Shown here: piece by piece, positions 36,470 through 47,713 of the stretch
Position numbering within the stretch: the stretch's first letter is position 1
Layout of the letters: the number at the start of each line of letters is the position of its first letter
Assembly: GCA_014218235.1 (NCBI GenBank)
Contig: CM024760.1
Coordinates: forward strand, 11,140,049-11,204,048
DNA: 64,000 bases
DNA from: Colocasia esculenta
Taxonomy: Eukaryota; Streptophyta; Magnoliopsida; Alismatales; Araceae
Reading direction: 5' to 3'
Notes under the pieces: generated by a model
The model's database searches: none
Told to the model about the DNA's origin: nothing
The model's input: only the letters and a program-made list of their open reading frames with translations
Made by a program: the position numbers and the translations under genes

Positions 36470-36662
36470 GGATTACCGACGGATATTTCCGACGGATTAA
36501 TTTCCGTCGGTAATTCCGACAGATATTCCGACGGCAATATGTCAGTCGGAATATCCGTCGGCCGTTCCGACGGCAATATTTCCGTCAGACATATCCGTCG
36601 GTAATGAAAGCATACCGACGGATATTCTGACAGACATTTGCCGTCGGAATATCCGTCGGTAA
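36470..36662. repeat. Subterminal repeats, first 5' block of element 3
   Basis: Alternating CCGACGGATATT and AATATCCGTCGG motifs, less decayed than in elements 1 and 2. They directly follow the terminus. Confidence 0.9.
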
Positions 36663-36707
36663 AGCTCCTATACCTTGTCCCGCGAAACCCCCCCTTTCCC
36701 TCTCCCC

Positions 36708-37318
36708 CCTCTCTCTCTCTCTCTCTCTCTCGCCGATGGTCGCCGACGCCGGTCGCCGCTCGCCGCTGCGCCTTCGCCGCCGCCCCTGCGCCGCTCGCCG
36801 CCGGCGCCCCTCTCCCGTGAGTTCCACCTCCCCCTCCTCTCCCCCTGCCCCGCCACCTTCCTCCGGCCCACCTCGCCTTCCCCCCCCCCCACCCGGCCTA
36901 CACACACCCCCCTCCCCTTCCCACCTGGCCCCCCTCCCCCCCCTACGCGATGCCCCCCCCCCCCTGCACCCGGCCCCCCTCCTCCTGCACCCGGCCCCCT
37001 CCCCTTCCCACCTGGCCCCCTCCCCCTTGCGGGATGCCCCCCCCCCCACCCGGCCCCCCTCCCCCCCCCCCCCCACCCTGCCTGCACACCCCCCCCCCCC
37101 TTCCCACCCGTCCCCCCTCCCCCCTCCCCCTGCACGAGCCCCCCCTCCCCCTGCACCCGGCCCCCCCTCCCCTTCCCACCTGGCCCCCTCCCCCCTGCGG
37201 GATCCCCCCCTCCCCTTCCCACCCCCCCACCCCCCCCCCCTCCCCTTCCCACCCCCCCCCCCCCCCCCCCGCCCCCCACCCTGTCGCCCCCCCCCCCCCC
37301 TCCATTCCTCACCCCAGC
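36708..37318 (+). repeat. (CT)n, GC-rich leader and C-rich tract of element 3
   Basis: (CT)n at 36708-36731, then a GCCGCTCGCC-rich block, the donor-like CCCGTGAG near 36818, and a C-rich tract made of units like CTCCCCTTCCCACCTGGCCC to 37315. It is the mirror of the element 1 and 2 arrangement. ORFs up to 247 codons here are compositional. Confidence 0.85.
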
Positions 37319-37986
37319 CACCCCCTTCATTTTTCTAAATTTTCTGAATAGAATGTATTTAATAATTTTGTGAGATTTGTGCGTATTTATAGGTTTTGAC
37401 GGTTCTGTCATAGTGTGTTGAGCACTATGAGAGGATCATGGAGCCTCGAATATTTTCTTGATAATTATAGAATTTATATATTTTTGCTTATATGAGAATT
37501 AACCATATGCATGTTAAATTTAATTTTTGTAAAGTAGTTATACCATGAAATATGTTTAGAATATTTTGATCTAGGATTTTGAGTATCATAAGCTTGTTAT
37601 AGACTATTTAACCCATTTTATCCCTTTTGTAGAATTTTTAAGCGTTTACATAATATCCTCTTGAATTTGATTTAAATTCAAAAGATAGTTATAATGCTTC
37701 AAAAATTCTACAAAATTATAAATGTGTTATTTCACATGTAAGTAGCCTAAGATAAAAATCTGAGCATGTTCTAACTTCTATTTTTAATAGTTATGAATTT
37801 ATGAAGTTTTTATAATCATGATAAGCATGTTTAGTTAAATCTCATTTAATCAATGTTTAGTTATGTTAGATAGTAACATAAACTTCTGAAAAGTTTCTAG
37901 CATGTGTCCATGTCATAAGCATGTGTGCATGAGTAAGAAATAAAAAAACATGTGGTATATATGTAAGATTAAAAGAAATAGTGTGC
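37319..37986. other. AT-rich stretch inside element 3
   Basis: No coding signal and no similarity that I can see to elements 1 or 2. It separates two copies of the 5' terminal structure. Confidence 0.4.
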
Positions 37987-38233
37987 TAATGTCCGTCGAA
38001 CAATAAGTCGGAAGTTCCGACGGAAATAATTCCGTCGGCAATATCCGTCGGTAAGGATAATACCGACGGATCTTCCGACGGACATATTACCGTCGGATAT
38101 CCGTCGGTAGTAATTCCGACGGATATTCCGATCCGTCGGAATATCCGTCGGAAGTTCCGACGGATATTTGTAGTCGGAAATGCCGTCGGTAAAATACCTT
38201 TACTTCCTCCGCCGAAACCCCCACCCCCTTTTC

Positions 38234-38278
<45 letters not shown>
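37987..38278 (+). repeat. Second subterminal block plus (CT)n in element 3
   Basis: About a dozen CCGTCGGA/TCCGACGG motifs followed by GAAACCCCCACCCCC and (CT)n at 38235-38278, which repeats the architecture at 36470-36731 but without a CACTA terminus at its left. It is either an internal duplication of the 5' end or the truncated end of a second CACTA copy. Confidence 0.8.
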
Positions 38279-38282
<4 letters not shown>

Positions 38283-39056
38283 ATTTGGTGAAATTAAGTG
38301 AAGGACAGGTATGCATCAAGTTCGTAGTTCTAGAATTCCATTGCAAGGATCTTCTTCACTAATGAAGTGCAACAACAAATGTAGCACAATTAGAGGAACA
38401 TTTGGACTTGACTTCTTTAGAATAGATCAGGATAAGGAAAGATATCAGATTATCATCCAAATTGCAAGATGAAGTGAGAAGTGCATGCAGGAAGTTCTAG
38501 TAGTTGTAGAACTCCATCCCAAGTCATCAAGAATCTACTTTGTTGATGAACTTGATTTGATACTTGAGAAATATTGGTTTGAGAATGTAAGGCAATGAAT
38601 CTATTATTGAAGTGTTTAAAAATATGAAATTCGTCGAGTACAATTCGTCGAGTACAAATGCCCCCCTCCCCCTCCCCGTCCCAGCACCCCTTCCATCCTG
38701 GCGCCCCCTTCCCCTACAAGTTCCTTCTCTAATTGCTTATATTCAAAGCTTTTGGTAAATTAAGTTTTTTTTATTTATCTTGCTCGCTATATTTTTTATG
38801 CTTGACATGAAAATAAACAATGCAATGACTTTCTTTGTTAAACATATGTTTACTTTCACAAATTTCACACTGCAAGTTGACTTTCTTTGTTAAACATATT
38901 GTTTACTTTCACAAATTTCACACTGCAAGTTAATCATTCAACAATTCGTAGTTTATTGTAGCCATTTGAGAGATTTTTCATATTTACCATATTATGATTT
39001 AATTTCATATTTTAAATTACTCATGAATAAAAATGTTATAATTTTTTTGTAATTAG
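38279..39056. other. Non-coding stretch of element 3 upstream of the B3-like remnant
   Basis: AT-rich, with a short C-rich patch at 38660-38712 and a locally duplicated stretch (TTTGTTAAACATAT... at 38834 and again at 38885, about 51 bp apart). No ORF of note. Confidence 0.4.
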
Positions 39057-39545
39057 TGATGAGAGTTCGCGATTGGAAATTAGACTCAAAGAAGAACAAA
39101 TGTCCAACGTATCAAAGTACTTGTTTGAACATAAAATATTTCCGCTCGATATTGAAGATTGCATGATGGTTTACCTTTGGTGAAAGAGAAGTGAAGAGAA
39201 AATCATAAAGATTATTCGGAAAGAAGAAAAACAAAGTTTAGAAAATAAAGTGGATTATCTGTTATTGTTCAAGAGAAAAAGGAGTGCATATCTTCGTAAT
39301 CTTACGACGCAGTTGGTGTGGTAGTAGTACATGTTTATTGGAAAAATACTGGTGTAAATTTGTGAAAAATAATTGTGTCAAAGAACTTGACATTCTCCAA
39401 GTTATGTCCCCATTATGTACGAAGAGATGTATTGGCAAACTTATTTAGGGATATCAGTGGTTAGTTCACTCCTTAGGAAATCTACTGAGAAGCTGGTGAA
39501 TAAAGAGCCGATCAAGTGGTGGTGGCCTATATGAAGACATCACGA
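39057..39545 (+). pseudogene. Decayed B3-like ORF of element 3
   Basis: Nucleotide similarity to the complement of 31003-31512 over the whole length, beginning GATGAGAGTTCGCGATTGG and ending GTGGTGGCCTATATGAAGAC, with many small indels that break the frame. The distance to the transposase start (about 235 bp) is the same as in element 2, so the ORF belonged to their common ancestor. Confidence 0.75.
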
Positions 39546-39776
39546 GTTTTGTGTTGTTTTTAATGTTCAATACCATTCAGTATGTATATAGTGCTCAAAT
39601 TTTTTGATATCATATATGTTTACTCTTCATTTATCTTTACGTCAATGCTTTATTTCACCATTAGCTCTGGGACCTCTCCTATAACGTATGTATCATATGT
39701 ATGGTACTTGAATGATGTGAGGGGGGTTGGATTTAACTCGGGACATGACATTTAATCTGTAGGAAAAATCTTTATG

Positions 39777-42448
39777 AGAATCGGTCATGGATGTACCGTG
39801 GAATAGTGAATGGAGTTGTGACCGAGGAGTTTAAAGACGGAGTTGACAGTTTATTGAGTTTGCATTGAGTAATTCATCAGTAGTAGTTGATCGATGGGTA
39901 ACATCTGATGTCCGTGTTCGGCTTGTAAGAACAGAAAGTAGATATCGACATGGGATGTGCAGCATCATCTGTATACGAGAGGATTTGTTGGCCATTATGA
40001 GTTATGGTCGTGTCATGGTGAGTTGAATATTCAGTCGTCTGCACCAGCTAATTACTTTGCCTCCACAAGTACGTACGTAGACATGGTGGTCGATGCTGCT
40101 GGTCCGGAGTTAAATATTCATGAAGATCAAAACAAATGAAGAAGTGCCGAATGATACAGCTCAGAGATTTTATTAGTTACTTCGAGATGCTGATGAGCCA
40201 TTATGGATGGTTGTGAGAAGCATACACGGTTGTCTGCAGTGTCGCAGCTATTGAATTGAAATCTGAATTTCATATGAGCGAGAGTTGTTTTGACCGGTTC
40301 TCTTACTGGTCAAGAGCATGCTTCCTTAATCAGAGAGGTTACCTGCTGACTTTTACCGTGCGAGAAGATGGTGAATGATTTGGGGCTGGTTTTATGAAAA
40401 TTGATGCATGTCGGAATCACTGTATGCTGTACTACAAAGAGATGCAGATAAGACATCATGCTGGTATTTGTAAGCATGATAGGTTCAAGCCCAAGAGAGG
40501 GGACAAGTCAAAGCAGAAGGATGTTCCGTATAAGTCATTACGGTACTTTCTATCACACCCAGATTGCAGCGATTGTTCATGTCCTCGAGGACAGCTGGAC
40601 ATATGACTTGGCATGCGGAAAGAGTCCGTCGTGACGAAGGTGAAATGAGTCATCCTGCCGAGGTGAAGCTTGGGGTCATTTTAGCCGTACTCATCCTTAC
40701 TTCTCAAGGGATCCACGCACGTACGGCTGGTTTATGCACAGATGGTTTCAATCTTTCGGAGGCTCGGTGGCATCTTACTCATGTTGGCCAGTATTCCTAA
40801 CACCGTATAACCTTCCGCCAGGCATGTGCATGAAGCGTGAGAATCTGGTTCCTTTTATTGCTGATTCCGGGTCCAAAAAGTCAGGAAAGAATATAAACAT
40901 ATATCTCAGACCGTTGATGATGAGCTGAAATTGTTATGGTCAGATTGGTGTGCAGTCTTATGATGCATCCAGAAAACAGAATTTCAATCTGAAGGCTGCA
41001 TTAATGTGGACAATAAGTGACTTTCCAGCCTACGGCATGTTATCTGGCTGGAGCACACATGGGAGGTGGCATGTCCTTATTGCATGGAGGATTCTAAATC
41101 ATTTGTGTTGAAATCAGGGGAAAATCTTGTTGGTTCGATTGTCATCGGCGGGTTTCTACCCAGTGACCATCCTTTCCGAAAGCAAAATGATTCTTTTATG
41201 AAAAATACAACTTGATGGAGGAGGTAGATATGGAACGGGTGTCTGGTGGAAACATGGCGAGGCAGGTCCAGAACTTAGGGACTGTAACACAACTGGCTGG
41301 TAGACCGACATCCCTGGCTTTGGGAAGGATCACAATTGGGTGAAGCAAAGCATTTTTTGGGAATTGCCTTATTGGTCAACACTTTTGATACGTCTAACCT
41401 AGATGTCATGCATATAGAGAAGAATGTTTTTGATAATGTGTTCAACACAGTTATGGACGTCAAAGGTAAAACGAAGGATAACGTTAGGCACGTTCGATTG
41501 AAAGTACTTTGCAAACGTCCAGAACTAGAGCTACGTATGTCAAGGAAAAATGGTGCAACCTAAAGCTGCATATGTGCTTGGGGCCAGACAGATTAAGGAA
41601 GTGTTGCAATGGTTAAAGCAATTGAGATTTTCCGGATGGATAGTCTCGAATATTGCGCGTTGTGTAAATGTGAATGAGGGAAAATATGGAATGAAGAGTC
41701 ATGACTGCCATGTTTTCATGCAAAGACTGATGCCTCTTGCTTTTCGTGAGTTGTTGCCGAAACAAATATGGGGAGCAATGACTGAGCTGAGTCAAATTCT
41801 TCAGGATTTTATCTGCATCAGAACTCAAATTCATGACTTGCAAAATATAGAACAAAATATAATTCAGACAGTCTGCAATTAGAGAAATATTTCCTCCAGC
41901 ATTCTTTGATTCAATGGAGCACCTGATCATCCATTTACCATATGAGGCAAGGGTCGGAGGACCAGTACAATTCGATGGATGTATCCGTTTGAGAGGTATA
42001 TTCTACATCTCAATTATTGCCATTACGACGATCTTTATATTACTTAGTAAGCATTTGAATTATTGTCGTGGGTCATGCACGATCTTAGATGAAAGTCCGT
42101 AACAAAGCACAAGTTGAGGGCTCCATACTCAGGCGTTACCTCATTGAGGAGATATCGAACTTCTGTTCGATGTACTTTACACAGGAAATACGAACCCGAC
42201 GCACTCAATCCACGTAATGATGATGTGGAGATTCCGAGGTGTAGGACCGACTCTCTGTATTCAGTTCGGAAGGGCGTCGGTCTTATATACTCGCGCACTC
42301 CAAATAGAGAGTTGGAGCTGCGGAAGATCTACGTGTCATGAATGCGAAGAAATAGAACCTTACAAGCCAAATAAGCTATCCCCGCTTATTCGTCAATCAT
42401 TTGCGTGCATGCTGCAAAACCTAAACGGTGTGTGACATTTACATTGCA
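39777..42448 (+). pseudogene. TNP2-like transposase of element 3, frameshifted and truncated
   Basis: Similar to element 1 over exon 1 and DUF4218. The catalytic core deleted in element 2 is present: HMTWHAERVRRDEGEMSHPA, NLPPGMCMKREN and LDVMHIEKNVFDNVFNT can be read, but in at least six different frame segments because of 1-bp indels. The start codon is lost (ATCTTTATGAG replaces ATGTCTTATGAG) and the DUF4218 region (42090-42340) is also shifted. The sequence ends just before exon 3 where a retrotransposon is inserted. Confidence 0.85.
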
Positions 42449-42453
42449 AATAT

Positions 42454-44209
42454 TGTTGGGTTGAATGCATATCTATCATTTCCTCTCCTATTTTGATGAT
42501 GACAAGAGGTAATTTTTAAAGCAATTCAATTGAAACATGTCAAAAACATCATACCTGAAATCAATGTTCAAAAAGCATATTTCAAATCACATTTATCATT
42601 GATGTTCATGATAAATCATTTAACTAATGATATATGTGTTTAATTTTCAGGTACAAACATTTTTTTTGCAAAAGATGTGTCGACACACCCATCAATGGTG
42701 TCGACACAACAACACAGATTCAAAGGCAAAATGTGTAAAATGTTGAGACTGTGTCGACACAAGTCAAGAGTGTGTCGACACGAGTTGCAGTTTTTCAGGA
42801 ATCAGTCCACCCAGGTCGACACACTCTCAGAGCAGGTCGACACTAGACCCAGTTCCAGAACAGCCAGTTTGAAGAATTGGGACAGCAGGTCGACACCTCT
42901 CAGCAGCAGGTCGACACTAGACCCAGTTCCCAGAACAGCCAGTTTGAAGAATTGGGACAGCAGGTCGACACACTCTCAGAGCAGGTCGACACGGGACCTT
43001 CTTCCCAGAACATCAGTTCTCATATTTGGGACAGTGTGTCGACACCACCACAGGGCAGGTCGACACACTACGGAAAGTTTGCAACTTAAAGTGGATGGCT
43101 GCCACGTGTCAGCCCAGGCCGATGGGGTATCAACCTAGGATCGTGTGCCCTTATACCTAAAGGTATCTTTGGATTCTTTTGGGTATAAAAGGCCCTCTAT
43201 TGGCCATCCATCCACGTAGAGACCCCCACTGCCTCTCAGAGCCTCCTGAAAGTTCCCTGGCGGCTGCAAGAGGTTGTCTCCCTTCTCTGCTCTCCGTGTG
43301 CTTCCAGAAGACCAATTCTCACCAAGCCAAGTGTGAGAATTGGGTGTGATCCCTGAAGAAACCTCTGAAGCATCCCAAGGAAGCAGATCCTGTAGAAGCC
43401 TTCGTTGGAGAAGAATTCAAGGAAGATCCAACAATTCCAAAGTGCAGAGCATCGGTTTTGGACTTCAAGAGTGCAATCTTCTTCCCAATCCAAGCTTCTA
43501 CAAGGGAGTACACTTGAAGAACGAAGCTATCTAATACAATTCATTGTACTTCTGTTCTTCTGAGATAGCTTTTGAGATTATGCAAGTGCTTCTGCATAGC
43601 TCTCATTAGTGCTCTCATTTTCGACTAGATCTGTGCTAGAAGGTCTATGTCTTGAGTTGGTGTCTAGCAACCATTGTGTGAGCATTGTGCTCAAGTTGTG
43701 TGAGCATTGTGCTCAGATTGTTGTGAGCCGTCGTGCTCAGTTTGAGTTGTCTAACTCAAGGTTGTGTTGAGCAGTCTTGCTCAGTGGTTCTAGAGTAGTC
43801 TTGCTCTAGAAGTTGTGTGAGTTGTAAGCTCTCAAGTGTTGGAGTTGTCAGGCTCCAGTGGGTGTGTACCCGGTTGTTTTAGTGAATCCTCACAGGGTGT
43901 GAGGGGTGGATGTAGGAATCACTTGGGTGATTTCCGAACCACCTAAAAATCCTTGTGCACTTGTCTATCTGTGGTTTGATTTCATTATCCGTTAGATGCT
44001 TGCATAGGATCGTTTAAAGTTCACTTAATCAACTGATTTCATATCTGCTTTTACCAACTCACTCAAATATCATCAGATCTGGGTTTTTCACTGATAAAAT
44101 TGCCTCTGATTCAAAAGTGTTTTTAAACTGTTTAAGCTTCCGCAGAAAGTGGCATAGATCTATTCATCCCCCCCCCTCTAGATCTCCACACCTTTTCCTC
44201 GATCCTTCA
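42454..44209 (+). repeat. 5' LTR of the left Sirevirus, 1,756 bp
   Basis: Starts TGTTGGG and ends CTTCA just before the primer site. U3 holds twelve GTCGAC palindromes between 42679 and 43064. TATAAAA is at 43184-43190, and downstream lies a series of short hairpins (43679-43857). Near the 3' end are the Sirevirus-typical CCGAACCACCTAAAAATCC and CATCCCCCCCCCTCT motifs. Confidence 0.88.
43184..43190 (+). promoter_or_regulatory. TATA box of the left Sirevirus LTR
   Basis: TATAAAA in the context GGGTATAAAAGGCCC. It marks the U3/R side of the LTR, with transcription expected to start about 30 bp downstream. Confidence 0.7.
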
Positions 44210-44210
44210 A

Positions 44211-44224
44211 TTGGTATCAGAGCG
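44211..44224 (+). other. Primer-binding site, initiator tRNA-Met type
   Basis: TTGGTATCAGAGCG directly after the LTR end is the classic plant retrotransposon match to the 3' end of initiator tRNA-Met. Confidence 0.93.
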
Positions 44225-44333
44225 GGTTTACTTGATCTGATTGATCTGAGTAATTTTGTTTTTGTTTCTGAGTGTTGTGTGTTTGAGTGTTTGCTTGTTT
44301 GGTTGCTAAGCATTTTCTTTTGCTTTAGAGTCA

Positions 44334-45850
44334 TGGATTCCAAAGGTTTCATAGCTGAGGGTCATTCCATAAATAGGCCACCATTCTTTAATGGGACGGA
44401 CTATTCTTACTGGAAAAACAGAATGCAAGTATTCTTAAGGGCCCAGAACTATGAGATCTGGAAAGTAGTAGAAGTGGGTCCCTATGAAAACCAGGGAGAA
44501 GAAGACACCTGGACTAGGGAACAAATAAGGAAAGCTACATTGAATTATAGTGCCATGAACATGATTCAATGTGCTGTCCATCCCAAGGAGTATTCGAGAA
44601 TCTCAATGTGCAAATCCCAAAGAGATGTGGGATAAACTCGAATTACTCTATGAGGGAACATCTCAAGTAAAAGAGACTAAGGCAAATATTTTAGTTTCAG
44701 AATATGAACTTTTCATGATGAAGTCTAACGAAAATATTTCTGAAATGTTTGCCAGGTTCATGGTGATTGTAAATGGATTGAAGGCCTTGGGTAAGGAATA
44801 TACAGATGCAGACTTGGTAAGAAAAATCTACGTTCACTTTCTTCAATTTGGCATACAAAGGCCACTGTCATTGAAGATTCAAAAGATCTGTCCAAAATTC
44901 TTTGGATGAATTGATTGGATCCTTAATGACATATGAAATCAACTTAAAAAGAAATGAAGAACACATAATTAAGACCAAGCCTATGGCACTTAAGGCCTCT
45001 TCAAGCAATAAAGATAAAAGTCAGGAGAAAACAAGTTCTGAGGAGTCTGAGTCAAATGAGGATGAAATTGCCCTCATGACTAGGCAATTCAGAAAATTCT
45101 TGAAATACAGAAAAGGAAAAATGTCTGGGAAAAGAAGTCTTTCTCAGGTAAAAAAAAACTTCCTTTTCTAATTTCAACAAGAATCACAAAACTGACGAAA
45201 ATATTGTCTGTTACAGGTGCAACAAACCAGGACACATGAAGGGAGAGTGTCCTGAGAACAAGAAGGATAAGCACAAGAAATTCCAGAAGTACAAGAAGCC
45301 AAAGGCCATGGTGGCCACTTGGTCTGACGAAGACTCAAGTGAGGAAGAAGAAGAGAAGAAATCCTCAAGCTCTGAAAGTGAGGAGGTTTGCTTCATGGCC
45401 AACAGCACAGATGAAAGGTAAATACTTCCTTTGAAGACTTTACTGTTGAAGATTGGCAGGATGTGTATGCAGAACTGGTTGAAAAATATTCTGAAATGAG
45501 AAAAGAAAACAAACACATCAAAAGAAAATTGAAAATCTTTACCATAACCAATCTTCAAACCATAGAATTTGTGAACTGGAAACTGAAGTAACAGACTTGC
45601 TTGAAGAAAAAGAAAATCTCCTGAACCTTATTGATGAACTAAAACTTGCCTCTCAAAAGGCCTCCCAAGAATTCAAAAACTTAACTGAAAAGCTGGAAAT
45701 TGAAAAACAAGAAAAACAACAGAAAATTGAAGAAATTGAAACTCTTAAAACCAGCTAAAAAAAGGGATGAAGTTATCCAAACCTTCACAAAAGGTAAAGA
45801 TAACTTAGAGGCATTGCTAGGAACCACCATGACAACCACCTCTCATGGAT
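44334..45850 (+). pseudogene. Sirevirus gag, frameshifted
   Basis: Starts MDSKGFIAEGHSINRPPFFN with the copia gag motif YSYWKNRMQVFL. A frameshift near 44,620 moves the reading to a second frame (MWDKLELLYEGTSQVKETKA), and another follows near 44,900. A CCHC zinc knuckle, CX2CX4HX4C, lies at 45209-45250. After it comes a Glu/Lys-rich coiled coil (45440-45760) in several frames, typical of the extended Sirevirus gag. The product would form virus-like particles in the cytoplasm; this copy cannot make it. Confidence 0.85.
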
Positions 45851-46399
45851 TAGGATTCAACAAAGAAAACCATTGAAAGACAAATCTGGTGAGAAAAGAA
45901 CAAAGCACCACTAATTAAATTTGTCAAGGGTCCTAATCTTGAAAACAGAAATTCAACAAACAGCAAACAAAACCTTAAACAAACACAAAACATTCAAAAC
46001 TCAAAACAAAAAAGACAATCAGGTCGACTCAGTTCTCCTACAGGTCGACCTGCTCACACATCAAAAACTTCAAACAAAACTCAAATAAAAAATTGAAAAA
46101 TAAGAAAAAAGCAAAGAAATCATTTGTAAAAACCTTGGACCTCCAAGACAACATTTCAAAATGATTGGATCAGTCCTTGGAGCCAATGGTATAACAACCC
46201 CTGTTGGTATAATCCTCAATTCTTTCATCCAAATCCTTGATGTACCAACAAAATCCCTGGATTCCACCTCCTTATCTGAACTCCAATTTCAAATGAAAAA
46301 CTCCCCTCCCACTGAACAAAAATGTTGGTGCTTTCATTCCTAAGAAAAAGAACAAACCTAAAAGACTGAAACCACCAATTTAACAAAACAAAATAAAAA

Positions 46400-46660
46400 A
46401 CAAGTCAAATATGGGTGAGAAAGGATTGCTTACAATGTCCAAACATCTGATGGTCCCAACTCTGTTTGGGTACCAAAATCTTTCTCCACTGATCTTGTTG
46501 CAGGAAGGTCGTGCACCCAACTCCAATGTATGGTTCCTTGACAGTGGGTGTTCACGACACATGACTGGAGATAGAGCCAAATTCTCATTCCTGCTTGAAA
46601 AGGAGGGAGGGTCAGTTACATTCGGAGGTAAAAATAAAGAAAGATCTTAGGATCTGGAAA
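46400..46660 (+). pseudogene. Sirevirus protease region
   Basis: WFLDSGCSRHMTG is the copia aspartic-protease signature; the catalytic Asp codon is at 46540-46542. The frame closes at 46650 by a small deletion. Upstream, 45,850-46,400 is Asn/Gln/Lys-rich linker sequence with stops. Confidence 0.85.
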
Positions 46661-46766
46661 GGTTGGTCAAACTTCTTCAAACTCAGTAGATAATGTTTTA
46701 TTAGTTGATGGTCTTGATTATAATCTGCTCAGTATCAGCCAACTATGTGACAAAGGTCACAAAGTT

Positions 46767-47570
46767 GTGTTTGAATCTGATTTTTGTAAGATAATTGACT
46801 CATCATCTGATAAAATCAAATTCTTTGGAAAAAGAGAAAATAATGTCTACATGATCAACCTAAATAAAAACTTTTCTGAAAATCTTTGTTTTGTTGCAAA
46901 TAAAGATGAAATTGCATGGACTTGGCACAAAGACTTGGCCATGCAAGTTTCAGAACAATGGATAAGTTATTAAGATTGAATTTGGTTAAGGGTCTTCCTG
47001 AATCCTTCTCTAAAGTTGAAAATCAAGTTTGTGGGATATGTGCTAAAGGAAAACAAACTAGGAAATCTTTTAAAACCTTCAATGAGGTACTTACATCTAG
47101 CCACTAGAACTTCTTCACATGGACCTTTTTGGGCCAACAAGAGTTCTAAGCTTAAGTGGCAAAAGATATGGGTTTGTAATCATTGATGATTTTACTAGAT
47201 TTACTTGGTTATCTTTCTATCCCACAAAAGTGATACTTGCCTTGAATTCAGGAATTTCTGTACCACTATCTTAACAACTTATCCATATAAAATCAAAAAC
47301 ATTTAACTGATCATGGGGGTGAATTTGATAACACATCCTTTTCTGATCTATGTGCTGAATTTCAAATATTTCACAAGTTTTCTTCACCTAGAACTCCAGA
47401 ACAAAATGGAGTTGTGGAAAGAAAGAATAGAACTCTTGTGGAAATGGCTAGATCCATGCTCATAGGAAGTAATCTGCCCAAATCCTTCTGGGCTGAAGCT
47501 GTTAACACAGCCCAATCATATCCTAAATAGAGCTTTGATCAGACCAAAGACCAAAGAAAAAGAAGAAAAA
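46767..47570 (+). pseudogene. Sirevirus integrase, frameshifted
   Basis: The zinc-binding region is split between two frames (LGHASFRTMDKLL and VCGICAKGKQTRKSF). The catalytic core follows: GFVIIDDFTRFTW, LTDHGGEFDN and EQNGVVERKNRT, which carry the Asp/Asp/Glu positions. At least three 1-bp indels interrupt it. The enzyme would insert the cDNA into the nuclear genome. Confidence 0.85.
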
Positions 47571-47713
47571 TGAACTGTTGAGAAAACAAAAAGCCAACTG
47601 TTTCTTATTTCAAAACTTTTGGGTGCAAATGCTTTGTACACAATAATAACAAAGAAAACCTTGACAAGTTTGATGCTAAGAGTCAGGAAGCTATCTTCCT
47701 TGGCTATTCTGAA

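Larger units (their letters stand above)
36453..42448 (+). mobile_element. CACTA transposon, element 3, left part only
   Basis: Starts CACTACAAGAAAAAGCGGG at 36453 and runs in the opposite orientation to elements 1 and 2. Order: subterminal repeats (36470-36662), (CT)n (36708-36731), GC block, C-tract (36830-37315), about 660 bp of unrelated AT-rich sequence, a second block of subterminal repeats with (CT)n (37987-38278), a decayed B3-like ORF, and a decayed TNP2-like gene that stops in the intron after DUF4218. There a Sirevirus begins at 42454. The 3' part of element 3 is not found on the other side of the gap, so a target duplication cannot be checked. Confidence 0.85.

Noticed and set aside
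42679..43064. CRISPR-like regular repeats
   Set aside because: This is a plant nuclear sequence; the repeats are short palindromes with related spacers inside an LTR.
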